Positions 1-6,568 of a stretch of 11,123 bases of DNA are shown one piece after another. The notes under the pieces are model-generated. The model saw nothing but the letters and a program-made list of their open reading frames with translations, made no database searches and had not been told where the DNA came from. Numbering within the stretch: the stretch's first letter is position 1; each line of letters starts with the position of its first letter. The stretch comes from Campylobacterota bacterium (GTDB lineage: Bacteria; Campylobacterota; Campylobacteria; Campylobacterales; Sulfurovaceae), in contig JAADDP010000061.1 in assembly GCA_013153825.1 (NCBI GenBank), positions 1 through 11,123 on the forward strand. Direction: 5' to 3'. The position numbers were made by a program, and so were the translations under genes.

Positions 1-1492
1 ATCTATTGGCATCTTGCCACCCATTCTCCTCCCCCGTATCAATTATCACCTCGGCAGTTAGAGAGCCTCTCATTTTAGCATCTATATATTTTGTCCCTAT
101 ATAATTTGGGTCATCTTTTGGAAACCACTCAAGAGGGTAGTGTGATGTCTCAAGTTTAGAGCCTATAATTATGGCAACCACTACTAGAGTAGAGCTTATA
201 TATATAATCTCTTTTGAGTAGTGGCTTGGGATATATGCCAACCTCTTCATAAGAGAGTCCAGCCTCCCACTCTCCTGAATAGGTTTTGCTTTTAATCTAG
301 TCAATATCAATAGAGCTGGAAGTAGGGTTAGAGTTAATATTAGACTAATTATAACCCCAAAAGAGGCGAAAAGCCCCATATCGGCAATTGGAGCAACCTC
401 ACTCCCAGCAAATGAGCCGATACCTATTGCAGTTGTGATACTCGTCATAGCTATAGCTAATCCAGAGTGTGATATTGTATATATTAGTGCCTCTCTCTTA
501 TCTCCTCCCCTATTAAACCTATCGAAAAATATGGTTAGAACGTGCATAGTGGCTCCGATACTTACGGCAATTAGGAGAGAGGGGAGTATCTGTGTTGGTA
601 ATTTAAATGGGACACTATATATAGCCATAAGTCCAACTGTGGTTAGAAGAGATAGAACAATTATAACAATAGGGTATATTGTGGCAGAGACTCTTCTAAA
701 TATTAAGAATAGAGATATGACTATAATTAATATGGTAATTTTGGTGAACTTCTGCATATCTGCTCTCATCATCTTTTTCAGAGCATCAAGTACGCTGGGA
801 CTCCCTGCATAGTATATTCTAAAATCGCTAGAGCTATATTTTGAGACAATCTCCCTTATCTTTTCAACAATTTCACTATTCTGTTCATCTGTTAAAGGAG
901 TAGCTTTTGACCCTTTTGATGAGGTATCACTAAAGCCATCTAAAAGCTCATCTAGGCTCTCAGTATCTTCGGATATAAATGCTTTTGTCTCAATAATAAT
1001 TGTAGTTAGTTTTAAATCTTCACTAATAAAGAGATTTCTATAAAACTCACTACCTTTTACAATCTCCCTTAATCTCTCTAAATCTCCGTTATCTTTTGGA
1101 AACTTCTCTAACAAATCCTCAACTATTAGCTGATTCCTCTCCCCTCTTGTATTTCTGACATTATATAACGATGTCACCTCATCTAGGTATGGGAGATTAT
1201 CCTCTAACTCTATATGTAGTCTCCTTAACTTCTCTAAAAATGGGATTGTGAATATCTTATCACTCTCAATAGCTATTACAACCCTATCATCTCTCCCAAA
1301 CTGCTCTCTAAAGCTGTTATAATCTTTTAATATTGGGTCACTTTTATGTAGAAAACCCTCATTTGAGGTGTCAAAGGTTATGTTTTTAACATTGGCTATT
1401 GGATAGCTCAATAGTAATATTATGGTAAATATCACCTTGATGGGGTTCTCTACAATATACTTTCCAAATAGATACTCCAATCTCTTAGACAT
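1..1492 (-). CDS. RND/MMPL-family exporter, N-terminal part (3' end off window)
   Basis: The frame is open from an ATG at 1492 to the window edge, giving 497 residues with no stop. A ribosome site AGGAG lies 4 bases before the ATG. The visible part starts with a short cytoplasmic segment and a first membrane helix (about residues 17-35), then a periplasmic loop of about 210 residues containing the motif FGRDDRVVIAIES. Next come helices at about 250-265, 270-292, 302-322, 343-362 and 372-398, and a seventh at about 428-444 that opens the second repeat, followed by WFPKDDPNY, the echo of the first loop's start. This TM1-large loop-TM2-6 unit repeated twice is the architecture of the RND superfamily MMPL/predicted-exporter group, usually about 750-850 residues, so roughly 250-350 residues are missing. 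Such proteins use proton flow to move lipids or hydrophobic molecules out of the inner membrane. The substrate is unknown; the divergent FadL porin suggests a lipid or hydrocarbon. HpnN-like function is possible but not shown. Confidence 0.9.
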   Translation of the reverse strand, partial: MSKRLEYLFGKYIVENPIKVIFTIILLLSYPIANVKNITFDTSNEGFLHKSDPILKDYNSFREQFGRDDRVVIAIESDKIFTIPFLEKLRRLHIELEDNLPYLDEVTSLYNVRNTRGERNQLIVEDLLEKFPKDNGDLERLREIVKGSEFYRNLFISEDLKLTTIIIETKAFISEDTESLDELLDGFSDTSSKGSKATPLTDEQNSEIVEKIREIVSKYSSSDFRIYYAGSPSVLDALKKMMRADMQKFTKITILIIVISLFLIFRRVSATIYPIVIIVLSLLTTVGLMAIYSVPFKLPTQILPSLLIAVSIGATMHVLTIFFDRFNRGGDKREALIYTISHSGLAIAMTSITTAIGIGSFAGSEVAPIADMGLFASFGVIISLILTLTLLPALLILTRLKAKPIQESGRLDSLMKRLAYIPSHYSKEIIYISSTLVVVAIIIGSKLETSHYPLEWFPKDDPNYIGTKYIDAKMRGSLTAEVIIDTGEENGWQDANR

Positions 1493-1500
1493 ACAACTCC

Positions 1501-1536
1501 TTTTTTTAAAAAAAATATATCTTTTAAACTTAAAAG
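1501..1536. promoter_or_regulatory. AT-rich divergent control region with a perfect 7-bp palindrome and a T7A8 tract
   Basis: Between the RND gene (starting at 1492, minus) and fadL (1651, plus) lies the perfect inverted repeat CTTTTAA-AC-TTAAAAG (1521-1536). Next to it is a T7A8 tract (1501-1515), directly upstream of the RND ribosome site. On the minus strand a good -35 hexamer TTGACT sits at 1554-1549, but the position where its -10 should be is occupied by the palindrome and does not resemble TATAAT. A repressor or activator site controlling the RND gene is possible. In such AT-rich DNA a chance palindrome cannot be excluded. Confidence 0.3.
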
Positions 1537-1608
1537 GAGCTTTCAGAAAGTCAATATGTATAAAAAAAACTTTAAACTATAAAAATTATTTATAATGATA
1601 GATAAATA

Positions 1609-1617
1609 TGTTATAAT
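1609..1617 (+). promoter_or_regulatory. Extended -10 promoter of the fadL-like gene
   Basis: The sequence TGTTATAAT (1609-1617) is a perfect extended -10 (TGnTATAAT). Transcription would start near 1624, leaving a leader of about 27 bases that carries the ribosome site GGAGAGG before the ATG at 1651. No convincing -35 is present, which is normal for sigma70 promoters of Campylobacterota. A second TATAAT at 1591-1596 and an A8 tract at 1562-1569 lie upstream. Confidence 0.6.
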
Positions 1618-1650
1618 ATTAGATATAAATCTAATTAAAGGAGAGGGTTT

Positions 1651-2904
1651 ATGAGAAGAGCCACTATTATGGTATCTATTATGCTATCATCCACCCTATA
1701 TGGGACAAATGGGGATAACTTAATAGGTGTTGGAACTAAGTCAAGAGGAATGGGGGGTGCTGGAATTGGTATTAGCCACTGTGCAGAGTCGACGCTACAG
1801 AATCCGGCACTAATCACATGTACCAAGGGGACATCTATATCTTTTGGTGGAACAGTTTTTATGCCGGATATCAGTGCAAAGATGGGTCAGGCAGACTCTC
1901 ATAAGAGTGATTCCGATTTAAATATAATTCCAAATATAGCAATATCCCATAGATTAAATGGAAATTGGTATATTGGGGTCGGTATGTGGGGAACTGCAGG
2001 TATGGGTGTTGACTATAGGGATGCTAAAACCTCACCCATAGACTCTGGTAATATGAATATGGTCACAAATCTTCAGCTAATGCAGTTTGGAACATCTCTC
2101 GCATATAGTACTGGTCTATTTGGCATTGCAGTAACTCCAATAGTTCAATATGGAGCCTTGGATATAAACTATAGGGGTTTTGATGGTAGTAATGTTGGAG
2201 ATGGAGTAGGGCAGGATTTGGGGTTTGGATATAATATAGGTGCATATTATGATCTATCGAATGGTTTAACAGTAGGTGGTGTATATAAATCTAAGATAGA
2301 TATGGAGTATAAAAATCAGCTCTCTATCGCCACTCAACCATTTGTAGATTTTGGAATATTTCCGAAGGGTATGGGTGACCATCTCGAGCAACCGGCAGAG
2401 GTTGGTGTAGGTTTCGGTTATGAGTTTGGAAAGCACACTATAGCATTTGACTATAAGCAGATAAAGTGGTCTGATGCAAAAGGTTATAGAGAGTTTGGGT
2501 GGGATGACCAAGATGTTTACGCTATAGGGTATCAACTTAAAGAGGATAGGTGGAGATTTAGATTTGGATACAACCACTCCTCGCACCCTCTGGAGGAGGC
2601 TAAGGGTGGACCAGCTGTAATACCTGCAGGTAGTTATAGTCAGGCGGGGGGAAATGGGCTAAATCTATTCAATATTTTAGGTTTTCCTGCCACTGCAGAG
2701 AACCACTACACCATTGGTGGAGGGTATGAGTTTAGTGATAACTTCTATGTAGATTTGGCATATATATATGCACCTGAGACCACTACAACCATGAGTACAA
2801 TAGTTGGATTGAACCCAGAGAGTGGAGAGCTATATACAGGAAGCTCTACTGTAAAACACTCCGAATCCAGCCTATCATTTCAGTTATCATATAGGTTCTT
2901 TTAG
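1651..2904 (+). CDS. OmpP1/FadL-family outer-membrane transporter
   Basis: This 417-residue protein has a signal peptide (about residues 1-18, basic start then a hydrophobic stretch ending STLYG) and ends in Phe-Phe, the aromatic C-terminus of outer-membrane beta-barrels. After the signal comes GVGTKSRGMGGAGIGIS and then AESTLQNPAL, the N-terminal plug/hatch signature of the FadL family. The rest is alternating glycine- and aromatic-rich strands. FadL proteins carry long-chain fatty acids or other hydrophobic compounds across the outer membrane by lateral diffusion; the substrate here is not known. The start is set by the ribosome site GGAGAGG about 5 bases upstream. The mature chain holds exactly two cysteines, Cys44 and Cys57, both in the plug region, which could form a disulfide. 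The gene is divergent from the RND exporter and convergent, with a 14-base gap, to the SPOR lipoprotein gene. Confidence 0.9.
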   Translation: MRRATIMVSIMLSSTLYGTNGDNLIGVGTKSRGMGGAGIGISHCAESTLQNPALITCTKGTSISFGGTVFMPDISAKMGQADSHKSDSDLNIIPNIAISHRLNGNWYIGVGMWGTAGMGVDYRDAKTSPIDSGNMNMVTNLQLMQFGTSLAYSTGLFGIAVTPIVQYGALDINYRGFDGSNVGDGVGQDLGFGYNIGAYYDLSNGLTVGGVYKSKIDMEYKNQLSIATQPFVDFGIFPKGMGDHLEQPAEVGVGFGYEFGKHTIAFDYKQIKWSDAKGYREFGWDDQDVYAIGYQLKEDRWRFRFGYNHSSHPLEEAKGGPAVIPAGSYSQAGGNGLNLFNILGFPATAENHYTIGGGYEFSDNFYVDLAYIYAPETTTTMSTIVGLNPESGELYTGSSTVKHSESSLSFQLSYRFF

Positions 2905-2941
2905 AACCTAGCCTCCACCTAACTCTTTCCAAGAGGCTTTT
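2892..2941 (+). terminator. Hairpin pair at the end of fadL, probable terminator
   Basis: Two inverted repeats lie at the convergent junction. The first is a perfect 8-bp stem with a 3-base loop: TAGGTTCT at 2892-2899 pairs with AGAACCTA at 2903-2910, and it spans the fadL stop codon (2902-2904). The second is a 6-bp stem, AGCCTC (2910-2915) with GAGGCT (2933-2938) and a 17-base loop, followed by a short T run (2938-2940, then T at 2941). The T-run is short, so intrinsic termination is likely but imperfect. It would also end transcription inside the converging SPOR gene. Confidence 0.45.
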
Positions 2942-3344
2942 CAACTTTCACAATAAAAGCATTTTTAGTGACATACTCCTTGGCACTACCAAGTATCTCA
3001 TTTGCTTTATAGTATGATATGTATGGACCAACTAGTACATGGTATCCAACCTTTCCATCTCTATACTTCTTCAATATTTTATATGGTAGGACAGATGACT
3101 CCATTCTATCTATAAACTCCTTTGATGGTTTAGCCTCCTGAAAGTATCCAACCTGAATGTAGTATCCAGGAACTCCTCTTTGGGAGAATATCTTTCTTAT
3201 TTCTGAGGGGTCAACTCTACCCTTTATAAGGGGGCTATAGATAGCTCCAGACTCTGTCGAGTTTCCAGCTAAAATCTCTCTATTATCTCCAATCTCACAA
3301 CCAATTAAAATGACAATGATGGCCAGGATTAGAGCCTCCCTCAT
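2919..3344 (-). CDS. SPOR-domain lipoprotein
   Basis: This 141-residue protein starts with a lipoprotein signal: a hydrophobic run to residue 15, then lipobox LIGC with the lipidated Cys16. Residues about 59-136 form a SPOR domain, with the typical opening GYYIQVGYF and a matching second half VGYHVLVGPY followed by a helix (YYKANEILG) and a final strand. SPOR domains bind denuded glycan strands of septal peptidoglycan and bring proteins to the division site, or serve in RlpA-type wall proteins; no RlpA barrel is present here. The ATG lies in an ATGA overlap with the thioredoxin gene's stop, and its ribosome site AGGAG (4 bases away) lies within that gene, so the two are translationally coupled. 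The only cysteine is the lipobox one, so it is not itself a disulfide substrate. The exact role is unknown. Confidence 0.85.
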   Translation of the reverse strand: MREALILAIIVILIGCEIGDNREILAGNSTESGAIYSPLIKGRVDPSEIRKIFSQRGVPGYYIQVGYFQEAKPSKEFIDRMESSVLPYKILKKYRDGKVGYHVLVGPYISYYKANEILGSAKEYVTKNAFIVKVEKPLGKS

Positions 3345-3955
3345 ATCTCTCCTTTAGTTATCTCTCTATAGATATACTCTAAATCCTCCTCAAACATACC
3401 TCCAACATGTGCAAATTGAACCTCTCCTCTCCTATTTATTGCTATTAGGAAAGGTATAGCTCCACGCCACTCTGCTCTAGATTGAATATATGATATAAAC
3501 TTCATATACTTTAACCCCTCTATGACACTATATTTAATCTCTCTACTATCTACAAATCGCTTCAGCTCATCTCTATCTAGACCTTGAACCTCAAAAGCTA
3601 CAATCTTTAAATCTTTATGTTTGGATATTAGATTGTTCAATCTAGGTATCTCTCTTAAGCATGGTGGACACCTATACCCAAAAAATATGAGCATTACTGC
3701 TCTATCCTTAAATTCATCAAATAGCATCCCATTCTCTATCTCCTCTATATGGAGAATCTTTGAATCGATGGTCTCTATTGTAAACTTTAACCCCTCCTCC
3801 TTTTGGCTCCTATTATTCTCAATACCCCTATCTGATACCTCGGTTCTATTCTCCTCCACGGTTACAGTAGAGTTTTTATCACTCTCAACTCTACTCTCAC
3901 ACCCCACAATTAGTAGGAGTAGAGAGAGTGCAATGGCTATCTTTCTAAGACCCAT
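3341..3955 (-). CDS. TlpA-like thioredoxin-fold lipoprotein
   Basis: This 204-residue protein has a lipoprotein signal (lipobox IVGC, Cys19), a polar low-complexity linker to about residue 55, and a thioredoxin-like domain from about 56 to 200. The active site CPPC is at 96-99, preceded by MLIFFGYR, and the cis-proline opposite the active site is in AIPFLIA (Pro168). This is the TlpA/ResA/AhpC-TSA-like branch of envelope disulfide reductases, which act in the periplasm while anchored by lipid and usually reduce cytochrome c apoproteins or other oxidised cysteines. The partner is not known. It is the first gene of a two-gene operon with the SPOR lipoprotein. The ribosome site AGGAG lies about 10 bases from the ATG, a rather long spacing, but no nearer in-frame start exists. 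A scavenging role for unpaired cysteines is equally possible. Confidence 0.88.
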   Translation of the reverse strand: MGLRKIAIALSLLLLIVGCESRVESDKNSTVTVEENRTEVSDRGIENNRSQKEEGLKFTIETIDSKILHIEEIENGMLFDEFKDRAVMLIFFGYRCPPCLREIPRLNNLISKHKDLKIVAFEVQGLDRDELKRFVDSREIKYSVIEGLKYMKFISYIQSRAEWRGAIPFLIAINRRGEVQFAHVGGMFEEDLEYIYREITKGEI

Positions 3956-3982
3956 AATTTATGTTCTCCTTTTTAAGAAAAT

Positions 3983-3991
3983 ATTATATCA
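3983..3991 (-). promoter_or_regulatory. Extended -10 promoter of the thioredoxin-SPOR operon
   Basis: On the minus strand, TGATATAAT (3991 to 3983) is a perfect TGnTATAAT extended -10. It would give a leader of roughly 20 bases before the ATG at 3955, covering the AGGAG ribosome site. No good -35 is visible. Confidence 0.55.
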
Positions 3992-4052
3992 TTTGAGAAG
4001 TGAATTTTGGCACAACTCATAAGAACGAAATGGAATATAAATCCAATTTGAT

Positions 4053-4058
4053 TATAAT
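4053..4058 (+). promoter_or_regulatory. -10 box of the prfB promoter
   Basis: A consensus TATAAT (4053-4058), with a TG two bases upstream instead of one, sits 34 bases before the prfB ATG. It implies a start near 4065 and a leader of about 28 bases that includes AGGAAA at 4081. The -35 region is not recognisable. Together with the minus-strand promoter at 3983-3991 it makes this 137-base gap a divergent promoter region. Confidence 0.5.
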
Positions 4059-4092
4059 ACCATTTTAGAGAATAGATTTTAGGAAATGGTTC

Positions 4093-5187
4093 ATGGATAT
4101 ATATGAGTATAATGAGCTTTTAAAAGAGCTAAAAATTAAGATTGATAATATAGAGAAGATTGTAAAGCCTGAAGAGTTAAAGAGTAGACTCGATGAGATA
4201 GATAGAGTTCAGCAGGAGCCAAACTTCTGGAGTGATGCAAAAAATGCGTCAAAGATATCTCAAGAGAAGAGACAGAAGGAGAGGTTACTAAGTAAGTTTA
4301 CAACTGCTAAAAATCTTCTAGAAGATGCTATAGAGTTCTTTGAGATGGCAAAAGATGAGGGTGATACAGAGTCGCTAGAGATGATTTTTGAGGATGCTTC
4401 AGCTCTAAAGGAGAGTATAAGTTCCCTTGAGATTGCAATAATGTTGAGTGGTGAGAATGATAATAAGAGTGCAATAGTGTCGATACACCCAGGGGCTGGG
4501 GGGACAGAGAGTCAAGATTGGGCTAGTATGCTCTATAGAATGTACCTAAGGTGGGCAGAGGAGAGGGGTTTTAAGGTTGAGCTTCTAGACTACCAGTCTG
4601 GAGAGGAGGCTGGGGTGAAAGATGTTAGCTTCCTAATTAAGGGGGAGAATGTCTATGGCTACCTAAAGGTTGAGAGTGGAATACATAGATTGGTTAGGAT
4701 ATCTCCATTTGATGCAAATGCTAAGAGACACACCTCCTTTGCATCTGTCGTCGTATCTCCAGAGGTTGATGATGATATAGATATTGAGATAGATGATAAG
4801 GATATTAGAGTGGATACATATAGGGCTAGTGGTGCAGGTGGTCAACATGTCAATAAGACTGAGAGTGCAATTAGGATAACCCACATACCTACCAATATTG
4901 TGGTTCAGTGTCAAAATGATAGAAGCCAACATAAGAATAGAGCTACAGCCATGAAGATGTTAAAGTCTAGACTATATGAGCTTGAGCTGGAGAAGAAACA
5001 GGCTAAAGAGAAGGGTATAGAGAAGAGTGATATCGGATGGGGTCACCAGATACGCTCCTATGTATTGGCTCCATATCAACAGGTAAAGGATACTAGAAGT
5101 GGAAAGGCATTTACAAATGTCGATGCAATCCTAAATGGAGCTTTAGATGAGATAATAGAGAGTGTTCTCATATCTCAACTGAAGTAG
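4093..5187 (+). CDS. prfB: Peptide chain release factor 2 (RF2)
   Basis: RF2 recognises UAA and UGA stop codons in the ribosomal A site and triggers peptide release. The 364-residue protein is full length for the family. It has the helical N-terminal domain ([11 protein letters not shown] at 42-52), the codon-recognition tripeptide SPF at 204-206, which separates RF2 from RF1 (PxT), and the catalytic GGQ at 249-251 in [13 protein letters not shown]. Unlike E. coli prfB, the frame is continuous: there is no UGA or slippery CUU near codon 25, so the classic autoregulatory +1 frameshift is absent. The ribosome site AGGA lies 8 bases before the ATG. The gene ends in TAG, which is read by RF1 and not by its own product. 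It is transcribed alone, divergent from the thioredoxin operon and ending 7 bases before the converging glcD stop. Confidence 0.98.
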   Translation: MDIYEYNELLKELKIKIDNIEKIVKPEELKSRLDEIDRVQQEPNFWSDAKNASKISQEKRQKERLLSKFTTAKNLLEDAIEFFEMAKDEGDTESLEMIFEDASALKESISSLEIAIMLSGENDNKSAIVSIHPGAGGTESQDWASMLYRMYLRWAEERGFKVELLDYQSGEEAGVKDVSFLIKGENVYGYLKVESGIHRLVRISPFDANAKRHTSFASVVVSPEVDDDIDIEIDDKDIRVDTYRASGAGGQHVNKTESAIRITHIPTNIVVQCQNDRSQHKNRATAMKMLKSRLYELELEKKQAKEKGIEKSDIGWGHQIRSYVLAPYQQVKDTRSGKAFTNVDAILNGALDEIIESVLISQLK

Positions 5188-5194
5188 TTTTAGA

Positions 5195-5220
5195 TTAAAA
5201 GCCCATCTTTGATGGATTTA
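5195..5220. terminator. Small hairpin at the prfB/glcD convergent junction
   Basis: CCATC (5203-5207) and GATGG (5211-5215) form a 5-bp stem with a 3-base loop inside the glcD 3' end. On the minus strand it is followed by GC and then a TTTT run that ends glcD. On the plus strand it is followed by ATTTAA. It may terminate both converging genes, but the stem is short. Confidence 0.35.
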
Positions 5221-6568
5221 ATATATTATTTGGGTCAAAAGCCCTCTTAATATCTCTAAATAGCCTCAACTCCTCTTCAGAGAAGGCTATATCCATAAAT
5301 GGAGCTTTACTTGTCCCAATTCCATGCTCCCCACTTAGAGTTCCACCCATCTCAACTACACCCTTAAAAATCTCCTCTATAGCTCTATGACCACTCTCTA
5401 TCTGGGAGATATCAATCATAACATTCACATGTATATTTCCATCTCCAGCATGTCCAAAGCATGGAATTTTAAAGTTGTATCTATCCCCTATCTCATATAT
5501 CATCTTTAGAGCCTCTGGGAGTCTAGAGCGAGGGACAGATATATCTTCATTGAGCTTCTTATTTCCATAGATTGTTATAGATTGAGACGCATTTCTTCTA
5601 GCAAACCACAACTCTTTAGACTCCTCATCCCCCTCTGCAACTCTAAACTCTACAGCCCCATTCTCAAAGAATGAGCCTCTTAGTGTCTCTAGCTGAAACT
5701 CAATCTCCTCCGGAACGTTGCCATCTACATCACCAATTAGGATACCCCCAGCATCTTTAGGGAGATTTACCCCTAGCTTCTCAATTAGTGCCTCTATAAC
5801 TAGAGCATCTAGGAACTCCATCGCAACAGGGTTTGCCCCTTTTGCCAGAGATTTAAATACTGCACTCATTGCACTCTCGACATTTGGGAATATTCCCATA
5901 TAGCTTCTCTTATATTTAGGTTTTGGAATTAACTTGAGGGTAATCTCACTTAATATAGCTAGTGTCCCCTCACTTGCAGTTAATATACCCGCAATGTTGT
6001 AACCTGCAACATCTTTAATTGTTCTCTTTCCAGCTTGGATAATATCTCCATTCGCTCTAACTGCACGAAGAGCCATAACATAATCTTTCGTAATTCCATA
6101 CTTTGCAGCCCTCATACCCCCAGCATTCTCACTCACATTTCCACCAATAGTGGAGTACTCCTCACTTGCTGGGTCTGGTGGGTAGAATAGACCAACCTCC
6201 TCGACAGCCCTCTGCAACTCCATATTTATAACGGCAGGTTGGACAACTGCAACCATATTTTCAGTATCTATCTCCAATATTCTATTCATATGTTTCTCCA
6301 TTGCTAAGACGATACCACCTTCAGCTGGTAGAGAGCCTCCTGTAAAGCCACTCCCTGCCCCTCTAGGGGTTACAGATATACCATTCTGGTTACAGTAGCT
6401 CAATATGGCACTTATATCACTCTCATCTCTTGGAAATATTACTAAATCTGGCTCATATCTTGTTCTTGTAGCATCATAGCTATATGCCAACCTGTGAGCC
6501 TTATCACTATATATATTCTCCACCCCCACAATCTTTGTGAGAGCCTTGATATCTCTCTTCCTAATCAT
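5195..6568 (-). CDS. glcD: FAD-linked 2-hydroxyacid oxidase/dehydrogenase, GlcD family
   Basis: This 457-residue flavoprotein has the two domains of the GlcD/D-lactate dehydrogenase group. The PCMH-type FAD-binding domain covers about 38-216, with the pyrophosphate loop PRGAGSGFTGGSLP at 68-81 and the IGGNVSENAGG loop at 141-151. The FAD-oxidase C-terminal domain covers about 217-457, with CFGHAGDGNIHVN (370-382) and GEHGIG (413-418), whose histidines are the usual metal/substrate ligands. Family members oxidise glycolate, D-lactate or related 2-hydroxyacids to 2-oxoacids and pass electrons to quinones or partner subunits; no GlcE or GlcF gene is next to it, so the substrate is open. Its ATG overlaps the stop of the upstream pgbA-like gene (ATGA, 6565-6568), with AGGAG 5 bases before it, indicating translational coupling. 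Confidence 0.92.
   Translation of the reverse strand: MIRKRDIKALTKIVGVENIYSDKAHRLAYSYDATRTRYEPDLVIFPRDESDISAILSYCNQNGISVTPRGAGSGFTGGSLPAEGGIVLAMEKHMNRILEIDTENMVAVVQPAVINMELQRAVEEVGLFYPPDPASEEYSTIGGNVSENAGGMRAAKYGITKDYVMALRAVRANGDIIQAGKRTIKDVAGYNIAGILTASEGTLAILSEITLKLIPKPKYKRSYMGIFPNVESAMSAVFKSLAKGANPVAMEFLDALVIEALIEKLGVNLPKDAGGILIGDVDGNVPEEIEFQLETLRGSFFENGAVEFRVAEGDEESKELWFARRNASQSITIYGNKKLNEDISVPRSRLPEALKMIYEIGDRYNFKIPCFGHAGDGNIHVNVMIDISQIESGHRAIEEIFKGVVEMGGTLSGEHGIGTSKAPFMDIAFSEEELRLFRDIKRAFDPNNILNPSKMGF

Noticed and set aside
435..812. Open frame of 125 codons on the plus strand
   Set aside because: It lies fully antisense to the well-supported RND exporter frame, has no ribosome site and no recognisable domain.
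2266..2586. Open frame of 106 codons on the minus strand inside fadL
   Set aside because: It is antisense to conserved barrel-coding sequence, and has no ribosome site or family signature.
4007..4013. TTGGCAC, resembling the -24 element of a sigma54 promoter upstream of prfB
   Set aside because: The expected TTGC-type -12 element is missing; the bases at that position are ATAAG. A housekeeping gene is also an unlikely sigma54 target.
3621..4022. Open frame of 133 codons on the plus strand
   Set aside because: Most of it is antisense to the thioredoxin lipoprotein, whose lipobox, CPPC and cis-proline are clear; the rest covers the divergent promoter region.
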